Assembly: GCF_029931775.1 (NCBI RefSeq)
Contig: NC_079312.1
Coordinates: 16,809,821 to 16,873,820 of the forward strand
DNA: 64,000 nucleotides
Reading direction: 5' to 3'
DNA from: Euleptes europaea
Taxonomy: Eukaryota > Chordata > Lepidosauria > Squamata > Sphaerodactylidae
Shown here piece after piece: positions 1-10,281 of the stretch (within the stretch, counting starts at the first letter, position 1; each line of letters opens with the position of its first letter). Position numbers and translations under genes: made by a program. Below the pieces are notes generated by a model that saw nothing but the letters and a program-made list of their open reading frames with translations, did no database searches and was not told the DNA's origin.

Positions 1-977
1 GGAGGACTGGTTGAAGCTTTTGCCACAGCTGAAACACATGTACGAGTTCTCTCCCCTGTGGGCTAATTCGTGCCGAATGAGGTTGGATCGAATGCCAAAT
101 ATTCGCCCACATTCCGAGCATTCGTAAAGTTCTTTTTCCGTATGTGTCCTCTGGTGTCTATTCAGTTTAGACTTCTCAATGAAACTTTTCCCACACTTGG
201 CGCATTTGTATGGCCTCTCCCCTGTGTGGGTTCTCTTGTGCGTCACCAGGTGTGATTTCCAGTTGAAACTTTCTCCACACACAGGGCATCTGAATGGCGT
301 CTCTCCTGTGTGCAGCCTTTTGTGCGCTAAAAGGGATGAACTCTGGGTGAAACTTTTCCCACAGTCTGTACAAGAATATGGTTTCTCTCCTGTATGGATA
401 TTCTCGTGCCTAATTAGAGTTGAGGCGTGGCTGAAGCTTTTCCCACAATCTGAACATTTGTATGGTCTCTCTCCGGTATGGGTAACTCCATGCCTAATGA
501 GGTCTGACTTAAAGCTGAAGCTTTTCCCACAGTCCACACACTGATATGGTTTCTCTCCTGAATGGGTTCTCTGATGCCTGTTACGGTTGGACCTTTCAGT
601 GAAGCTTTTCCCACAGTGTGAACATTTATATGGCTTCTCACCTGTATGGATTCTTTTATGCGCCAAAAGGTTCGAAGCCTGGGCAAAGGTTTTCCCACAT
701 TCATTGCATGTCCTCGGACTCTGAGATTTGCAGATTCGCTTCCGGACTGTGCCTTTGCCAGAACCCCGGGAAGCCTCCACACAAGGAATGGCAGTGTCCA
801 TTTTCTTTGCTAGGGGGTTTCCCAGATGCCTCTCTAGTCTGTGATGGTTCACAGATGTCTCTCCTTCTTCAGGATAGTGAGAAATGGACATTTCTCCTCT
901 TCTCGGCAACATCTGTTCTTCTTGCTCATTTCTTTGCACCTGACAATCCTATTCATTCTCACTTGCCTGTCCTTTGC
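1..977 (-). CDS. C2H2 zinc-finger gene, 3' finger exon (partial, off left edge)
   Basis: Minus-strand exon of a multi-finger C2H2 protein, presumably a nuclear DNA-binding regulator. A pyrimidine-rich acceptor ends in AG at 979-978, so the exon opens at 977. A linker rich in Glu, Arg and Gln comes first, then fingers in one frame: eight complete CxxC...HxxxH units and a ninth cut by the window edge. The first reads CNECGKTFAQASNLLAH; later ones have TGEKP/TGERP linkers. The frame entering from the acceptor carries a TAG at 949-951 (S-E-N-E-stop-D-C-Q), where related linkers would suggest CAG (Gln). Either translation uses a different upstream exon or a downstream Met (for example near 890), or the gene is broken, or it is an assembly error or polymorphism. 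No KRAB or SCAN exon for it was recognised. Fingers themselves look sound. Confidence 0.8.
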
Positions 978-1039
978 CTATTAAAAGAAACAAAGAATTG
1001 TTTTTTCACTGGTTTTTATTATTAATAAAGACAGACAAA

Positions 1040-1345
1040 AGAAAGTGCTTCTTCAGAGAATGCATCATAAACCTATGGAACTCACAGCCATGGGACATAA
1101 TTATGGTTACAGGCTTAGATGTCTGTAAAAGGAGACAAATTCATGAAGGACAGATCCAACACCACCTAAACAGAACCTCCATGCTCAGAGGCAATATACC
1201 TCTGAATGCCAGTTGCACGTTGAGCTTCGTAGGCCTTCGAGAGGCATTTACTTGGCAACTGTAGGAAACAGGATGCTGGACTAGATGGACTATTGGTCTG
1301 ATCTTGCAGGCTTCCACTTATGATCTCATGTCATGTTCTTTGCAT
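1040..1345 (+). mobile_element. CR1-type LINE 3'-end fragment
   Basis: The stretch ends in the CR1 3'-UTR phrase ctggactagatggac followed by attggtctgatcttgcagg, and contains the preceding family block acctccatgctcagaggca. Orientation plus, truncated, no ORF. The next 500 bases (to 1876) hold nothing I can identify. Confidence 0.55.
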
Positions 1346-1876
1346 TTTCTATTGGGCTGACTGTGGCTAGTTTTGGGGTGGCTGGGAAGTTTGAGTTAGA
1401 AAAGGGTGGTAAAGATCCCTCCAACCATTACAATCCCTAGTCAAAAGAACAGGATACATCCATAATTGCTGCTCCAAGTTCCCGAATGAAGCGGTTAGGG
1501 ATGGGATACAAATACGATCAATAATAGGTAACAACAGCCATATCATGCATCTCTAGGGCACTCTATTCTGTCAGTCAAATTGGCTTTTCACTTTCTTTAC
1601 AGATGCTGCACAGTTGGTCAACATTCTCTTTGTTAATGCTTTTTCTATCAGCAGTGGGATTTTTGTGTGTGCGAATGATTAGTTGATTTGGCTGTTCTCC
1701 AACCGGCAGATTCATGAGGTACACTTCAGGTCACAGGCTTTCAAGTGAGAAGTGTCAAAAAACACCTCAATGACGGAGTTGTCTAGTAATCAGATTGCCT
1801 CAGATTGCTTGCGTGCCAAATTTCTATTTGTTTTGGATGTACCTAAACAATTTTAATTCCCTCATGAATGAATGAC

Positions 1877-2195
1877 ACCCAAGCACAGTGTAAGGAATTT
1901 CATACACATGTACCTATGCTTGCATAAGGTGAGCTGGGCTTAATAAAATTACATACACGTGTGTGTGTGTGGGGGACTCTTCCGAGTCCCATTAAAAAAG
2001 GTTTAATATGTGGGGGCAGCTGAAATTTTTTGTGACCAAGCACAGCGTGAGGAATTTCATACACAAGTACCTATGCTTGCATAATGTGAGCTGGGTTTAA
2101 TAAAATTGCATACATGTGTGGCCATGGGGGGATTCTTCTGAACCTCATTAAAAGAGGTTTAATATGTGGGAAGGGGCAGCTGAATCTTTTTGTGG
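1877..2195. repeat. Two-copy tandem duplication, period about 157 bp
   Basis: A unit beginning ccaagcacag (1879 and 2036) and holding ggaatttcatacaca, cctatgcttgcata and the block ggtttaatatgtggg occurs twice in a row with moderate divergence. No coding potential. 2196-2440 shows nothing recognisable. Confidence 0.8.
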
Positions 2196-2447
2196 CATGC
2201 AGATAAATAATGTCACCTGGTAAATAACATCCCATTAAACCTTTATTACAGGGACAGAGTACAAGTACAGGAGAAGCAAACTGTAATTCCTAGAACAATG
2301 TGAATAGAACAGGGGCCATTCTTGTACTACAAACTGGATATCATCCCACAGCCTTTCTGCTACACACTTAGGGCACTTTCACACATGCTGAATAATGCAC
2401 TTTAACGATAGTTTGCAAGTGGATCTATCCATTTCACACAGTACAAT

Positions 2448-2660
2448 TAGGGTTGCCAACCTCCAGGTAGCGGCTGGAGATCTCCTGCTATTACAACTGA
2501 TCTCCAGCCGACAGAGATCAGTTCACCTGGAGAAAATGGCCGCTTTGGCTATTGGACTCTATGGCATTGAAGTCCCTCCCCTCCCCCAAACCCCACCCTT
2601 CTCAGGCTCCATCCCAGAAATCTCCTGCTGGTGGAGAAGAGGGACCTGGCAAACCTAAGT
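2448..2660 (+). mobile_element. Short interspersed element with inverted ends (gggttgcca...tggcaacc)
   Basis: Recurring ~200-bp element starting agggttgccaacctccagg and ending in dacctggcaaacct-like sequence (consensus end tggcaaccct), with the internal phrase gagaaaatggccgctttggc. The ends are inverted repeats, as in a MITE. Related copies lie at 4535-4680, 13812-13890, 31515-31675 and 35625-35830. Confidence 0.6.
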
Positions 2661-2699
2661 ACAATCCAGTGTCAAAGTGCATTGAAAGTGAATGGAAAG

Positions 2700-3020
2700 T
2701 GCATTGGTTTTTGTAGGTTATCCGGGCTGTGCGACCGTGGACTTGGTATTTTCTTTCCTGACGTTTCGCCAAATATTGTATTTATTGCCTTATTTGTCCC
2801 TGCCAACTTATTTACGTCGGCTCTAGCATTCGACCACTGAAGGACAGTGGAGTAACACTGACAGAGACACTGTCCTTCAGTGTTACTCCTCTGAAGATGC
2901 CTGCGCAGCTGCTGGCGAAACGTCAGGAAAGAAAATACCAAGACCACGGTCACACAGCCCGGATAACCTACAAGAACCAATGAACTCTGACCGTGAAAGC
3001 CTTCGACAATATTTTGGAAA
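2700..3020. mobile_element. Penelope-like fragments in inverted array, with hammerhead-like core at 2891-2924
   Basis: Two inverted copies of a block reading gtaggttatccgggctgt...gacgtttcgcc (2712-2771) and its reverse complement (2915-2972). The plus-strand half contains CTGAAGA (2891-2897), a GC-closed stem and GAAAC followed by GTC (2917-2924), the order of conserved parts in a hammerhead ribozyme with a one-base-pair stem III. Penelope-like elements are known to carry small hammerheads, which is the basis of the family call. A fragment only; no reverse transcriptase seen. Confidence 0.5.
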
Positions 3021-3764
3021 GTGCATTATTTGGCATGTGTGAAAGTGACCTTATACTTTTCTTCTCATGCGGACGGACAGGTACTTCTTGAGTGGTCTCC
3101 AGCACCCAGAAACCTGCGCCATCATGGCTGCGCAACCCTAAGAACATTTACTCAGGGGTAAGCCCCACATTGTGTAATGGAGCTAATTTCAGGTAAATGT
3201 GGCCAGAAAGGAAGTCCGTTCAAACCCTCAACTCTCTTTCGCAGCATTCGTAAAGTTAACAAAACTTTCTCTCCCTGCATTCTTAAGAGAACACAAAGTT
3301 GGGGGGCAGAATGAATGGGGGGGGGGTCTTGTGTGGGGAAAGGGCCTTCCTGGGAAATGCAGTCCCTATTCTGTTTAGGGGCACAATCTCCGGCCCCAAG
3401 AAAAAACTGCATTGCCCGTGTGCCAAAAATGTTGCTGGAGAGTAATTGGATTGGGGGGGTGGTGGTGGTGTTAAAATGGAGAGATCAGTCCTGGATTGCA
3501 TAGCCTTTGTTTCTGTCTGCCCTAAACCCAAGTGGGAACACAGAATGGGACCAGCAAGAGAGAAAAGAATAAGAGAAATAAAGGGTGGTGGGTGGTCGTG
3601 GGGGGCGTGAAACCAGAGACATCGTTGCTCGGAGGGATCTTAAGACGCTGCAAAATCCTCTAGGACTTCAAAATACTTTGCAATCTCCCCCCCACCCTTT
3701 TTGCTAAATTACTTTTCCTTTTTTTTAAAAAAAAAGGGTGATGCTTTCTCTCTCTTCTGCCGGA

Positions 3765-3960
3765 GAGGCCGAGTTGTTGCAAGCCCCCCAACCCGCCCGG
3801 ATCGGGGCCGCATTGGCTACTGCAGCGGCGTGCAAGTTTTCCCTCCTCGAGGAAGCCCCATACCTTGCGATTGCTACGTGGTCCTTGCGGGGAGCGGCTG
3901 GGCAGCCAAGCAGGTTCCCGTTGGAAAGAGGACGACGGTCGGTCGGATTGAGCGAATAAA
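3765..3960 (-). promoter_or_regulatory. CpG-rich patch, candidate promoter/5' exon of the left-edge ZNF gene
   Basis: A local CpG cluster (cccgcccggatcggggccgc and neighbours) in AT-rich surroundings. On the minus strand there is a CCAAT box (reverse complement of attgg near 3812) and a possible donor AAG|GTATGG near 3860. The placement upstream of the minus-strand ZNF exon fits a first exon, but no splice partner is proven. The flanks 3020-3764 and 3961-4300 hold no gene that I can see. Confidence 0.3.
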
Positions 3961-4307
3961 CAGAGGGATCAGGAAGGGGAATGGGGAAATACTCTTATTA
4001 TGATACAGAGGCGTGCACCATGGTCTCCCTGAGCATGCTCACTGGCAGTCGCCGAAGGTTTTGGATTTGCCCTTACTCTGCCCGCACCATCTCCTCTCTG
4101 AAGATAATTCACAGTGGCATTCAAACTTGATATCCAAACGAAAGTCAATGCATTCACCTGGGCTGAATAAAGACCTTGCATTCATGGCTCATGACCAATG
4201 CTGATTTCTCCACCCCCATCTCGCCCCTGGACATCACAGACTCTTCTGCAGACCACACCTCATCCCATCACGCCTGCTATTCACATTTACATACTGTGAT
4301 CATTGGG

Positions 4308-4374
4308 AGACTGCAGCCAAGAAATCAGAAGGAGATTGAGACTGGGAAGGGCAGCCATGAAGGAGCTAGATAAT
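4308..4374 (+). mobile_element. BovB LINE fragment
   Basis: About 65 bp matching the BovB reading gactgcagccaagaaatcag then gaaggagctaga, as also found in the long copy at 54.99-55.06 kb. Isolated piece, 5' and 3' truncated. Confidence 0.65.
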
Positions 4375-4375
4375 T

Positions 4376-4530
4376 GGTTCTTGTAGGTTATCCGGGCTGT
4401 GTGACCGTGGTCTTGGTATTTTCTTTCCTGACGTTTCGCCAGCAGCTGTGGCCGGCATCTTCAGAGGAGTAACACTGAAGGACAGTGGAGAGACACTGTC
4501 CTTCAGTGTTACTACTCTGAAGATGCCTGC
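4376..4530 (-). mobile_element. Penelope-like fragment with hammerhead-like core (minus strand)
   Basis: Same family as 2700-3020. On the minus strand CTGAAGA (4464-4458), a stem opened by GCC and closed by GGC, then GAAAC and GTC (4437-4430). The plus-strand text ttcttgtaggttatccggg marks the end of the element. It abuts a short palindrome around ggacagtggagagacactgtcc. Confidence 0.5.
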
Positions 4531-4534
4531 AGAG

Positions 4535-4680
4535 GGCAGGGTTAAGGGAAGGGAGGGACTTTAATGCCATAGAGTCCAATTGCCAAATCGGCCATTTTCT
4601 CCAGAGGAACTGATCTCTGTCGGCTGGAGATCAGTTGTAATAGCAGCTAGTACCTGGAGGTTGGCAATCCTGCACCCTTT
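4535..4680 (-). mobile_element. gttgcca-type short interspersed element, partial
   Basis: Inverse copy of the element at 2448: gccattttctccagaggaactgatctc followed by tacctggaggttggcaatcc. 4681-5400 beyond it is unique-looking AT-rich DNA with runs of tacatg but nothing I can name. Confidence 0.55.
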
Positions 4681-5406
4681 GCTAAATCCTATTAAGTCTC
4701 CAATAAAGATTCCCCCCCCCCTTCCAGGGCAATTGCCAACCCAAAGTCAGTCTTGAATCTACTGCTTGTCAATTTCATTAGGTGCTCTAAATTCTAATGT
4801 TGTAAGAGGGAAAAGTCACCTCTATCCCACCCCTCCTTCCATATCATGCATCATCTTATAATCCTCTATCAAGTCCCTCTCCTGCCTCAGTTGTTTTGTT
4901 TTCTGCAGTGTAAAGCCCCCAAACTCTTCAACCTTTCTTGGTAGGAAAAGTGTTACCACTCTTTGATAACAGGAGCCCTGTTCACAAGTTATGGTGAATG
5001 CATGTACAATCCATGTACAGTGTACACTTGTGGGTTTTTTTACATGCACAGAGTAATTCATCTTACATTCAACACATGTACAGCTGAACATGTGATTGAA
5101 ACCACACATTTATCCAGGCACTAGTCCCTAGTTTCATTTGTAAACACACACTGACTCTTGTAAATAAATGTACATGCAGGATGTACATGTGTTCATGGTA
5201 ACCATTGGTTACCCTTTTCTGCAACCCACAGATTGGTTTATTCAGACCGTGGCCAGTTTTACATAAGCTGTGGGCTGCATTTGTCTTGGTGACTCAAACA
5301 CTGCGCAGACCTTGCCTGACCTGGTTCTAGAAAGCAAAACCTCTTCTTTCTCTGGATCCTCTCTTTCACATTCTGAGTTGTTTCATCTCAGGAATGAATG
5401 ACTTCA

Positions 5407-5545
5407 TCATTGTGTGTGTGTAAAGTGCCGTCAAGTCGCTTCTGACTCATGGCGACCCTATGAATCAATGTCCTCCAAAACATCCAATCTTTAACAGTCT
5501 TGCTCAGGTCTTGCAAATTGAGGGCTGTGGCTTCCTTTACAGACT
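5407..5545 (-). mobile_element. BovB LINE 3' end
   Basis: Starts with a TG microsatellite then agtgccgtcaagtcgcttc, ctatgaatcaatgtcctcc and ttgctcaggtcttgcaaatt, the reverse complement of the BovB 3' terminus. Severely 5' truncated. Confidence 0.85.
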
Positions 5546-5577
5546 GATGTAAACTTTTCAGAGTCCCAGCACACAGC

Positions 5578-5800
5578 ATCAGGGTGAAGGTAGTGGCTAG
5601 CCTGCTATAGCAGGACTGAAGGGATCTGGGTTCAAATCCCCACTCATCCAAGTACCTCACTGGGTGACCTTGGGCTAGTCACTCTGTCTCGGCCTAATCT
5701 ACCTCACAGGGCTGTTGTGACAATACAATGTAGGAGAACTTATGTATGCCCTGAGCTCCTTGGAGGGAAAGTGGGATAAAAATGTGACAGGTAAGTTTTT
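5578..5800 (+). mobile_element. CORE/MIR-like, L2-tailed SINE
   Basis: tRNA-like box B ggttcaaatccc at 5630, then the CORE-like phrase gtgaccttgggctagtcac and cctacctcacagggctgttg, and an L2-like tail aagtgggataaaaatg. Plus orientation. Confidence 0.7.
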
Positions 5801-6081
5801 CTTGTGGGTTTCCCCCTTTCTTCTGCTTTGAGCTACAGCATCCATGAATAGCTTACTCCCCACCATTGAAAACAAGTTTAAAGATTTTTTTGACTGCTGG
5901 AGCTGAAATAATATTTATCAATTTATTTATTTGTTATCTTCTGCTCTTCTGGAGTGCTCCTAGTGGCCTCTCTGCTTTCAGGGGACAGATCAGGTCCACC
6001 TCTATTTACTGTCAACAACCCCACAGCTCCAGACCGCCTACTGAGTCCCCCCTAAGGTATCTTCCCCAAAACAGGAAATCT

Positions 6082-7364
6082 TCATCGACTTTCCATCATG
6101 TGGATCTTCTCATGGATGAGAAGCTGTGTTCTTTGGATGAAGCTCCTGCCGCAGTCAGCACACTCGTAAGGTTTTTCTCCCGTGTGTATTTTGTAATGGT
6201 TAAGGAGATGTGATCGTCGGCTCAAGCTTTTCCCACAGATGGAGCACTTGTACGGCTTCACTCCCGTGTGGACTCTGCGATGGCTGATCAGGTTCGATCT
6301 CTCACTGAAGCTTCTGCCACAGACGGAACACCTGTACGGTTTCTCACCTGTGTGAGTCCTCTCGTGTTTCTCACGGCCCGATTTGTCGACGAAGCTTTTC
6401 CCGCACGTCACACAAGTGAACGGCTTATCTCCCGTGTGGTTCCTCTCGTGTCTAATGAGGCGGTAGCTCTCGCGGAAGCCTTGCCCACAGACAGAGCATT
6501 CATATGGCTTCTCCTCCGCGTGGGTCCTTTCGTGCTTGGCCAGCTGTGAGCTGTCACTGAAGCGTTTCCCACAGTCAGAGCATTGGTATGGCTTCTCTCC
6601 TGTATGGGTCCTGTTATGCTTCGTAAGGTCTGATGTATCACAGTCAGAGCATTGGTATGGCTTCTCTCCTGTATGGGTCCTGTTATGCTTCGTAAGGTCT
6701 GATGTATCACTGAAGCCCTTCCCACAGGCCAAACATTTATATGGTTTCTCTCCTGTGTGGGATCTTTTGTGTTTGGCAAGAGCTGAGCTGTTACTGAAGC
6801 CCCTCCCACAATAGGAGCATATGTACGGTTTTTGCCCCGTATGGATTCTCTCATGCACAGCAAGGTCGGAATTAGCGATGAAACTTTTCCCACATGTCGA
6901 ACACGAAAATGGTTTCTCTCCTGTATGAATTCTTTCATGTTTCGGGAGTTGAGAGATTCGCTTGAAGGTTTTCTCGCACCATGAACATTTATATAATTTC
7001 TCACCCGTGTGGGTCGTCACGTTTTTCGGAGGATGTGACTTCCGCTGGCTTTTCCCACAGTGAGGGCCTTTGTACTCTCTCTCCCCCATGTGTTTCTTCA
7101 TGTGCCGTGAGAGGACTGAACTCTGGTTGAAGCTTTTCCCGCACCCTGTACACTTATATGGTTTCTCTCCCGTATGGGTTCTCTCATGGATGGCAAGATG
7201 CGATGCCTGAGCAAAGCTTTTTGCACAGGTAGAGCAGCTGTACAACTTCTCTCCTGTGTGCGTTCTCTCATGCCTCGTGAGGTGGGATCTCCACATGAAG
7301 CTTTTCCCGCACTGGGAGCATTGATAGGCTTTCTTTTCTTCAGCAAGCTGACTCTGCTCGGGTT
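6082..7364 (-). CDS. SCAN zinc-finger gene, 3' C2H2 finger exon
   Basis: Terminal coding exon of the minus-strand SCAN-ZNF gene. The acceptor ends ccatag at 7365, giving phase 1; the G left over from the 9528-9648 exon plus AA makes Glu, so the join reads ...TLK-EPEQSQ. It codes about 426 residues to a stop at 6082-6084. Thirteen canonical C2H2 fingers (for example YQCSQCGKSFMWRSHLTRH) are joined by TGEKP-type linkers. One finger is degenerate (YKGPHC instead of CxxC, near 7010-7078). One is shortened by an off-register duplication (see 6572-6709). Expected role: sequence-specific DNA binding. With the upstream exons the protein is about 709 residues. The AT-rich stretch near 5920-5935 gives minus-strand AATAAA motifs that could serve polyadenylation. 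Confidence 0.92.
6572..6709. repeat. Perfect 69-bp tandem duplication inside the finger array
   Basis: Two identical 69-bp units (6572-6640, 6641-6709). A finger plus linker is 84 bp (28 residues), so the 23-residue unit is off register. It keeps the frame but yields a finger with seven instead of twelve residues between the second Cys and first His (CSDC-DTSDLTKH). Confidence 0.97.
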
Positions 7365-7799
7365 CTATGGGAATAAGCAGAAAAGGGTAATGTGGAACAG
7401 GCTTCGTTGTGAGGAAAATAAATATTAAAACAGAAAACACGGGAAACTAGAAACCTACAGCCAAAGTACTAGCTGAAATCCCTTCTGTACTATTGTCTTG
7501 ATGGCAAGGACTGTGAAGTTACTTCAAAGCCCCTTCTTACTTCAGCAGACTATCTCCTCCACCAACTTCCTCATGCCTATTTCGCCTTCACCCATCTGCT
7601 CCTTATGTTCTGGTGTCTCACTTAATTGTGAACGCTGTACCCTTCCTTCATCCATCTTGTCTCTGAGGTTCTTTTAGATCATGGCCAGCAGATGGAGAAG
7701 CCGATCTCCTCGATCTCCTCTGTGGCACATAGTTCCTTAACCAGTTTTAGCAGTTTCGTCCATTGTGGCTGTACTTTGAGAGGTGTGATTTGGCTACTT

Positions 7800-8290
7800 A
7801 TGTATCCTCTGAACATGTCCATGTTGGACTACCGCAATGAGGCTGCCCTTGAAGACTGCCCAGCTTTGAATGATTCAAAATGCAACAGCTAGACTGCTAA
7901 CAGGTAGAAGCTACAGAGGACGTGTTGAATATCACTTATCCGGACATCAGATATCCGGACTGATCCGAAAACCAGATGTTTTGAACCGGCATGCATGCAT
8001 TACTCACAGGCCCTCCGTAGTGCTATTTATGACTGCCCTAAGGTACTTAAGTGGAGTGTTTTATCACCAATTTCAGTTGTGACTGAAGGTTTTTATGGAT
8101 GCTGACTCTGTTATCTTTTGTCATCCATTTCTGGTTTCTCTAACAGCTGTTTCATCATTTGCACTATTATCAGTTGCTTTTATTAGTTTATTGCTTTTAT
8201 TGGTTTATTGTTTTAATGGAAGGTTGTATGCCACTTTGAATGTATGTTTTATGGGAAGGCAGGATAAACATATTATAAATAAATAAAACT
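7800..8290 (+). mobile_element. L2-type LINE 3' fragment
   Basis: A reading close to IQNATARLLTG at 7870-7905 matches the conserved C-terminal phrase QNAAARLLTG of L2-clade reverse transcriptase ORFs, preceded by a worn version of DYCN...LPLKT. The tail near 8230-8286 has the L2-like end tgggaaggcaggataaac and ataaataaata. Frames are broken and the 5' part is missing. Confidence 0.7.
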
Positions 8291-8406
8291 GAGTTCTCTG
8301 TCTCCTGGAATCTCTTCTCAGCCTACTCCAGAAAGCTATTCAATGAATCAGAATTTGAATTTGCTTGCTTTCCTCTTCCCTTTCTAACCCTCTTTTCCTG
8401 TTATGT

Positions 8407-8753
8407 ATATTGTATTGCAGGTGTTATTTTGAATTGTAAATCACCTTGAACGAAGTAGCGTTATCAACGCTAAGAACTCTTAACCCTTGGATGGTGAAGT
8501 TTCTGACCACTGATTGGCTGTGCTGACGTTATGTCACAGAAAGCTGTTGTCACAAACTCTCCTAACCAATCCAGGAGCAAAGAGGGATTGGAGGTGAAGG
8601 AAGATTATCCATTTGCCTGGGAGGAATAACGCTTCACACAGGCATTTTGGACAGGTGTATATTCATCTCTTTATTTGTAACATTTGAATAGAACTTTTCT
8701 GTTACTTCGTTCAAGGTGATTTACAATTCAAAATAACACCTGCAATACAATAT
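8407..8753. repeat. Perfect 51-bp inverted repeat with ~245-bp spacer
   Basis: Arm 8407-8457 and arm 8703-8753 are exact reverse complements over 51 bases (outer part atattgtattgcagg). The spacer includes tgattggctgtgctgacg and is not repeated elsewhere in the window. It is either a young MITE or an inverted duplication. Confidence 0.95.
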
Positions 8754-8857
8754 ATCACAATGAGCTCTTTACACATGATTTGATGCCTCTGACGCATCGT
8801 GTTGAATGCTGTAATATTGGAATAAGCATTGTGATATTTATAATATTTGTGATATTT

Positions 8858-9045
8858 AAACACATGAAGCTGCCTTATACTGAATCAGACCCTTGGCCCA
8901 TCAAAGTCAGTATTGTCTGCTCAGACCAGCAGCGGCTCTCCAGGGAAGAGGTCTTTCACATCACCTACTTGCCTAGTCCCTTTCAACTGGAGATTCCGGG
9001 GATTGAACCTGGGACCTTCTGCATGCGAAACACTGAGCCACAGCC
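8858..9045 (-). mobile_element. tRNA-derived SINE (minus)
   Basis: Reverse complement of a tRNA-headed SINE: the plus strand begins aacacatgaagctgcctta, has tactgaatcagacccttgg, and ends with the tRNA-like part ggggattgaacctgggacc (box B). Related copies lie at 14015, 22935 and 40640. Confidence 0.8.
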
Positions 9046-9049
9046 CCTC

Positions 9050-9160
9050 CCCATTTATTTATTTATATTTATTGTATTGTAATATTTATTGTACTGTTAA
9101 TCACCCTGCGCTTTGGGCGGGCGGTATAGAAATCTAATAAACGAATGAATGAACATCCCT
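9050..9160 (+). mobile_element. L2-like LINE tail
   Basis: Short AT-rich piece ending ggcggtatagaaatctaata and aacgaatgaatgaa, as in L2-tail 3' ends. Confidence 0.5.
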
Positions 9161-9164
9161 TTAA

Positions 9165-9305
9165 GGCAGGCCAGAATTATTATCCTCCTGTTACCTACAG
9201 AAGGAGGCTGAGGCAGGGTGGCTTGCTCAGGGCCACCTGATCAGTTTGTGGCAGAGGCCGGATTTGAACCAGCACTCTCCCAGATCCCAATTTGTTCTCC
9301 TGAAG
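9165..9305 (-). mobile_element. MIR/CORE-SINE-like fragment
   Basis: Reads aaggaggctgaggcagggtg, ttgctcagggccac and ggcagaggccggatttgaac, the minus-strand order of an old MIR-type SINE. Confidence 0.45.
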
Positions 9306-9527
9306 TGCCACCCTAAGCAGAGTTTCACCTTTCTAAGCCTTTTGGCTGGAGTGGACATAGAAAGGTGCAACTCTGCTTAGAGTTACTTAGTCCTTAAGCT
9401 ACAGTAGCCACTGCAGATAACTCCTTCAGAAGACTGACTCTTTCTTAGCCCCAATCTGATACTTTATCCAGCACACCACACTGAGTAACTGTGCAGCATT
9501 TGGTAATTTAGGCCTGTGAATTCTCAC

Positions 9528-9648
9528 CCTTCAAGGTAGATTCTCCATCACAGTCCTGCCCAATAGGCTCGGTCTTCACAGTGCCCAATGGCAGCTGCTC
9601 GGTCTTGGCCGAATTCTCCAACTCCTCCCCCTCAAGCGGAACCAGTGC
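9528..9648 (-). CDS. SCAN-ZNF gene, linker exon (121 bp)
   Basis: Minus-strand exon with acceptor ttttctag ending at 9649 and donor G|GTGAGA at 9528/9527. It begins in phase 0 after the SCAN exon and ends in phase 1, matching the finger exon at 7364. It codes an acidic 40-residue linker, ALVPLEGEELENSAK onward. A VKTEP motif fits the psi-K-x-E SUMOylation consensus, common in SCAN-ZNF linkers. No other domain is visible. The intron between this and the finger exon (7365-9527) holds the L2, inverted-repeat and SINE features listed. Confidence 0.8.
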
Positions 9649-10281
9649 CTAGAAAAGAAATATAAACACAATCCAGAAGATGCTGCTGGTGTGTCAGGGT
9701 TGGAAGTAGTGGTGCATCCTACATTTTGAAGCATTCGATGAGGCGTTACTGGGTCACAGGATTACCTGACAGACTGCCAAGTCTACACAGGGTAGATTGC
9801 ATGGCTCAGTTTTACTGGGTATGAGGGCTTCCCCCATTGGAGGTGGGGGTGGGTGGGAAGCTATCAAGAGCAGTGGATGACTGACTGGTTTTATTTGTGG
9901 CTCCCTTTCCCAGGTGAAGGTCCCTCAGAGCATGGCACTTTAGAAAGAAAAAGCCACAAGTGTGGGTAAAATACCCTCCTGCACCACCCGAGCGGCAAAC
10001 AACTCCTGACCTAGCCAGCCAAAATATTAGCATCTTTCCCACATCTTGGTTGTAACACGGTAAGGATTTTGGTCGCGGTCCCAGCGATAAAGCCTCGAAT
10101 GTTCAGAAGCATTCCCTATTCTCAGGGAATTTGCTGGGTGTAAGCAACTATATAAAGAGTCCATACACAATGTCAAACATCTTATGAGAAAACTCAGCAG
10201 GAGTTCCAGTTATTCTGCATGGAAGGGTCAGAAATGCAAAAGCTGTCTTTAGGCCTCTTGGGATTATGACAACCATCTCAC

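Noticed and set aside
6408-7004. 198-codon minus-strand frame overlapping the finger exon
   Set aside because: Shadow frame of the zinc-finger repeat; the real frame has the Cys and His ligands. The same applies to overlapping frames at 179-782 and 23866-25252.
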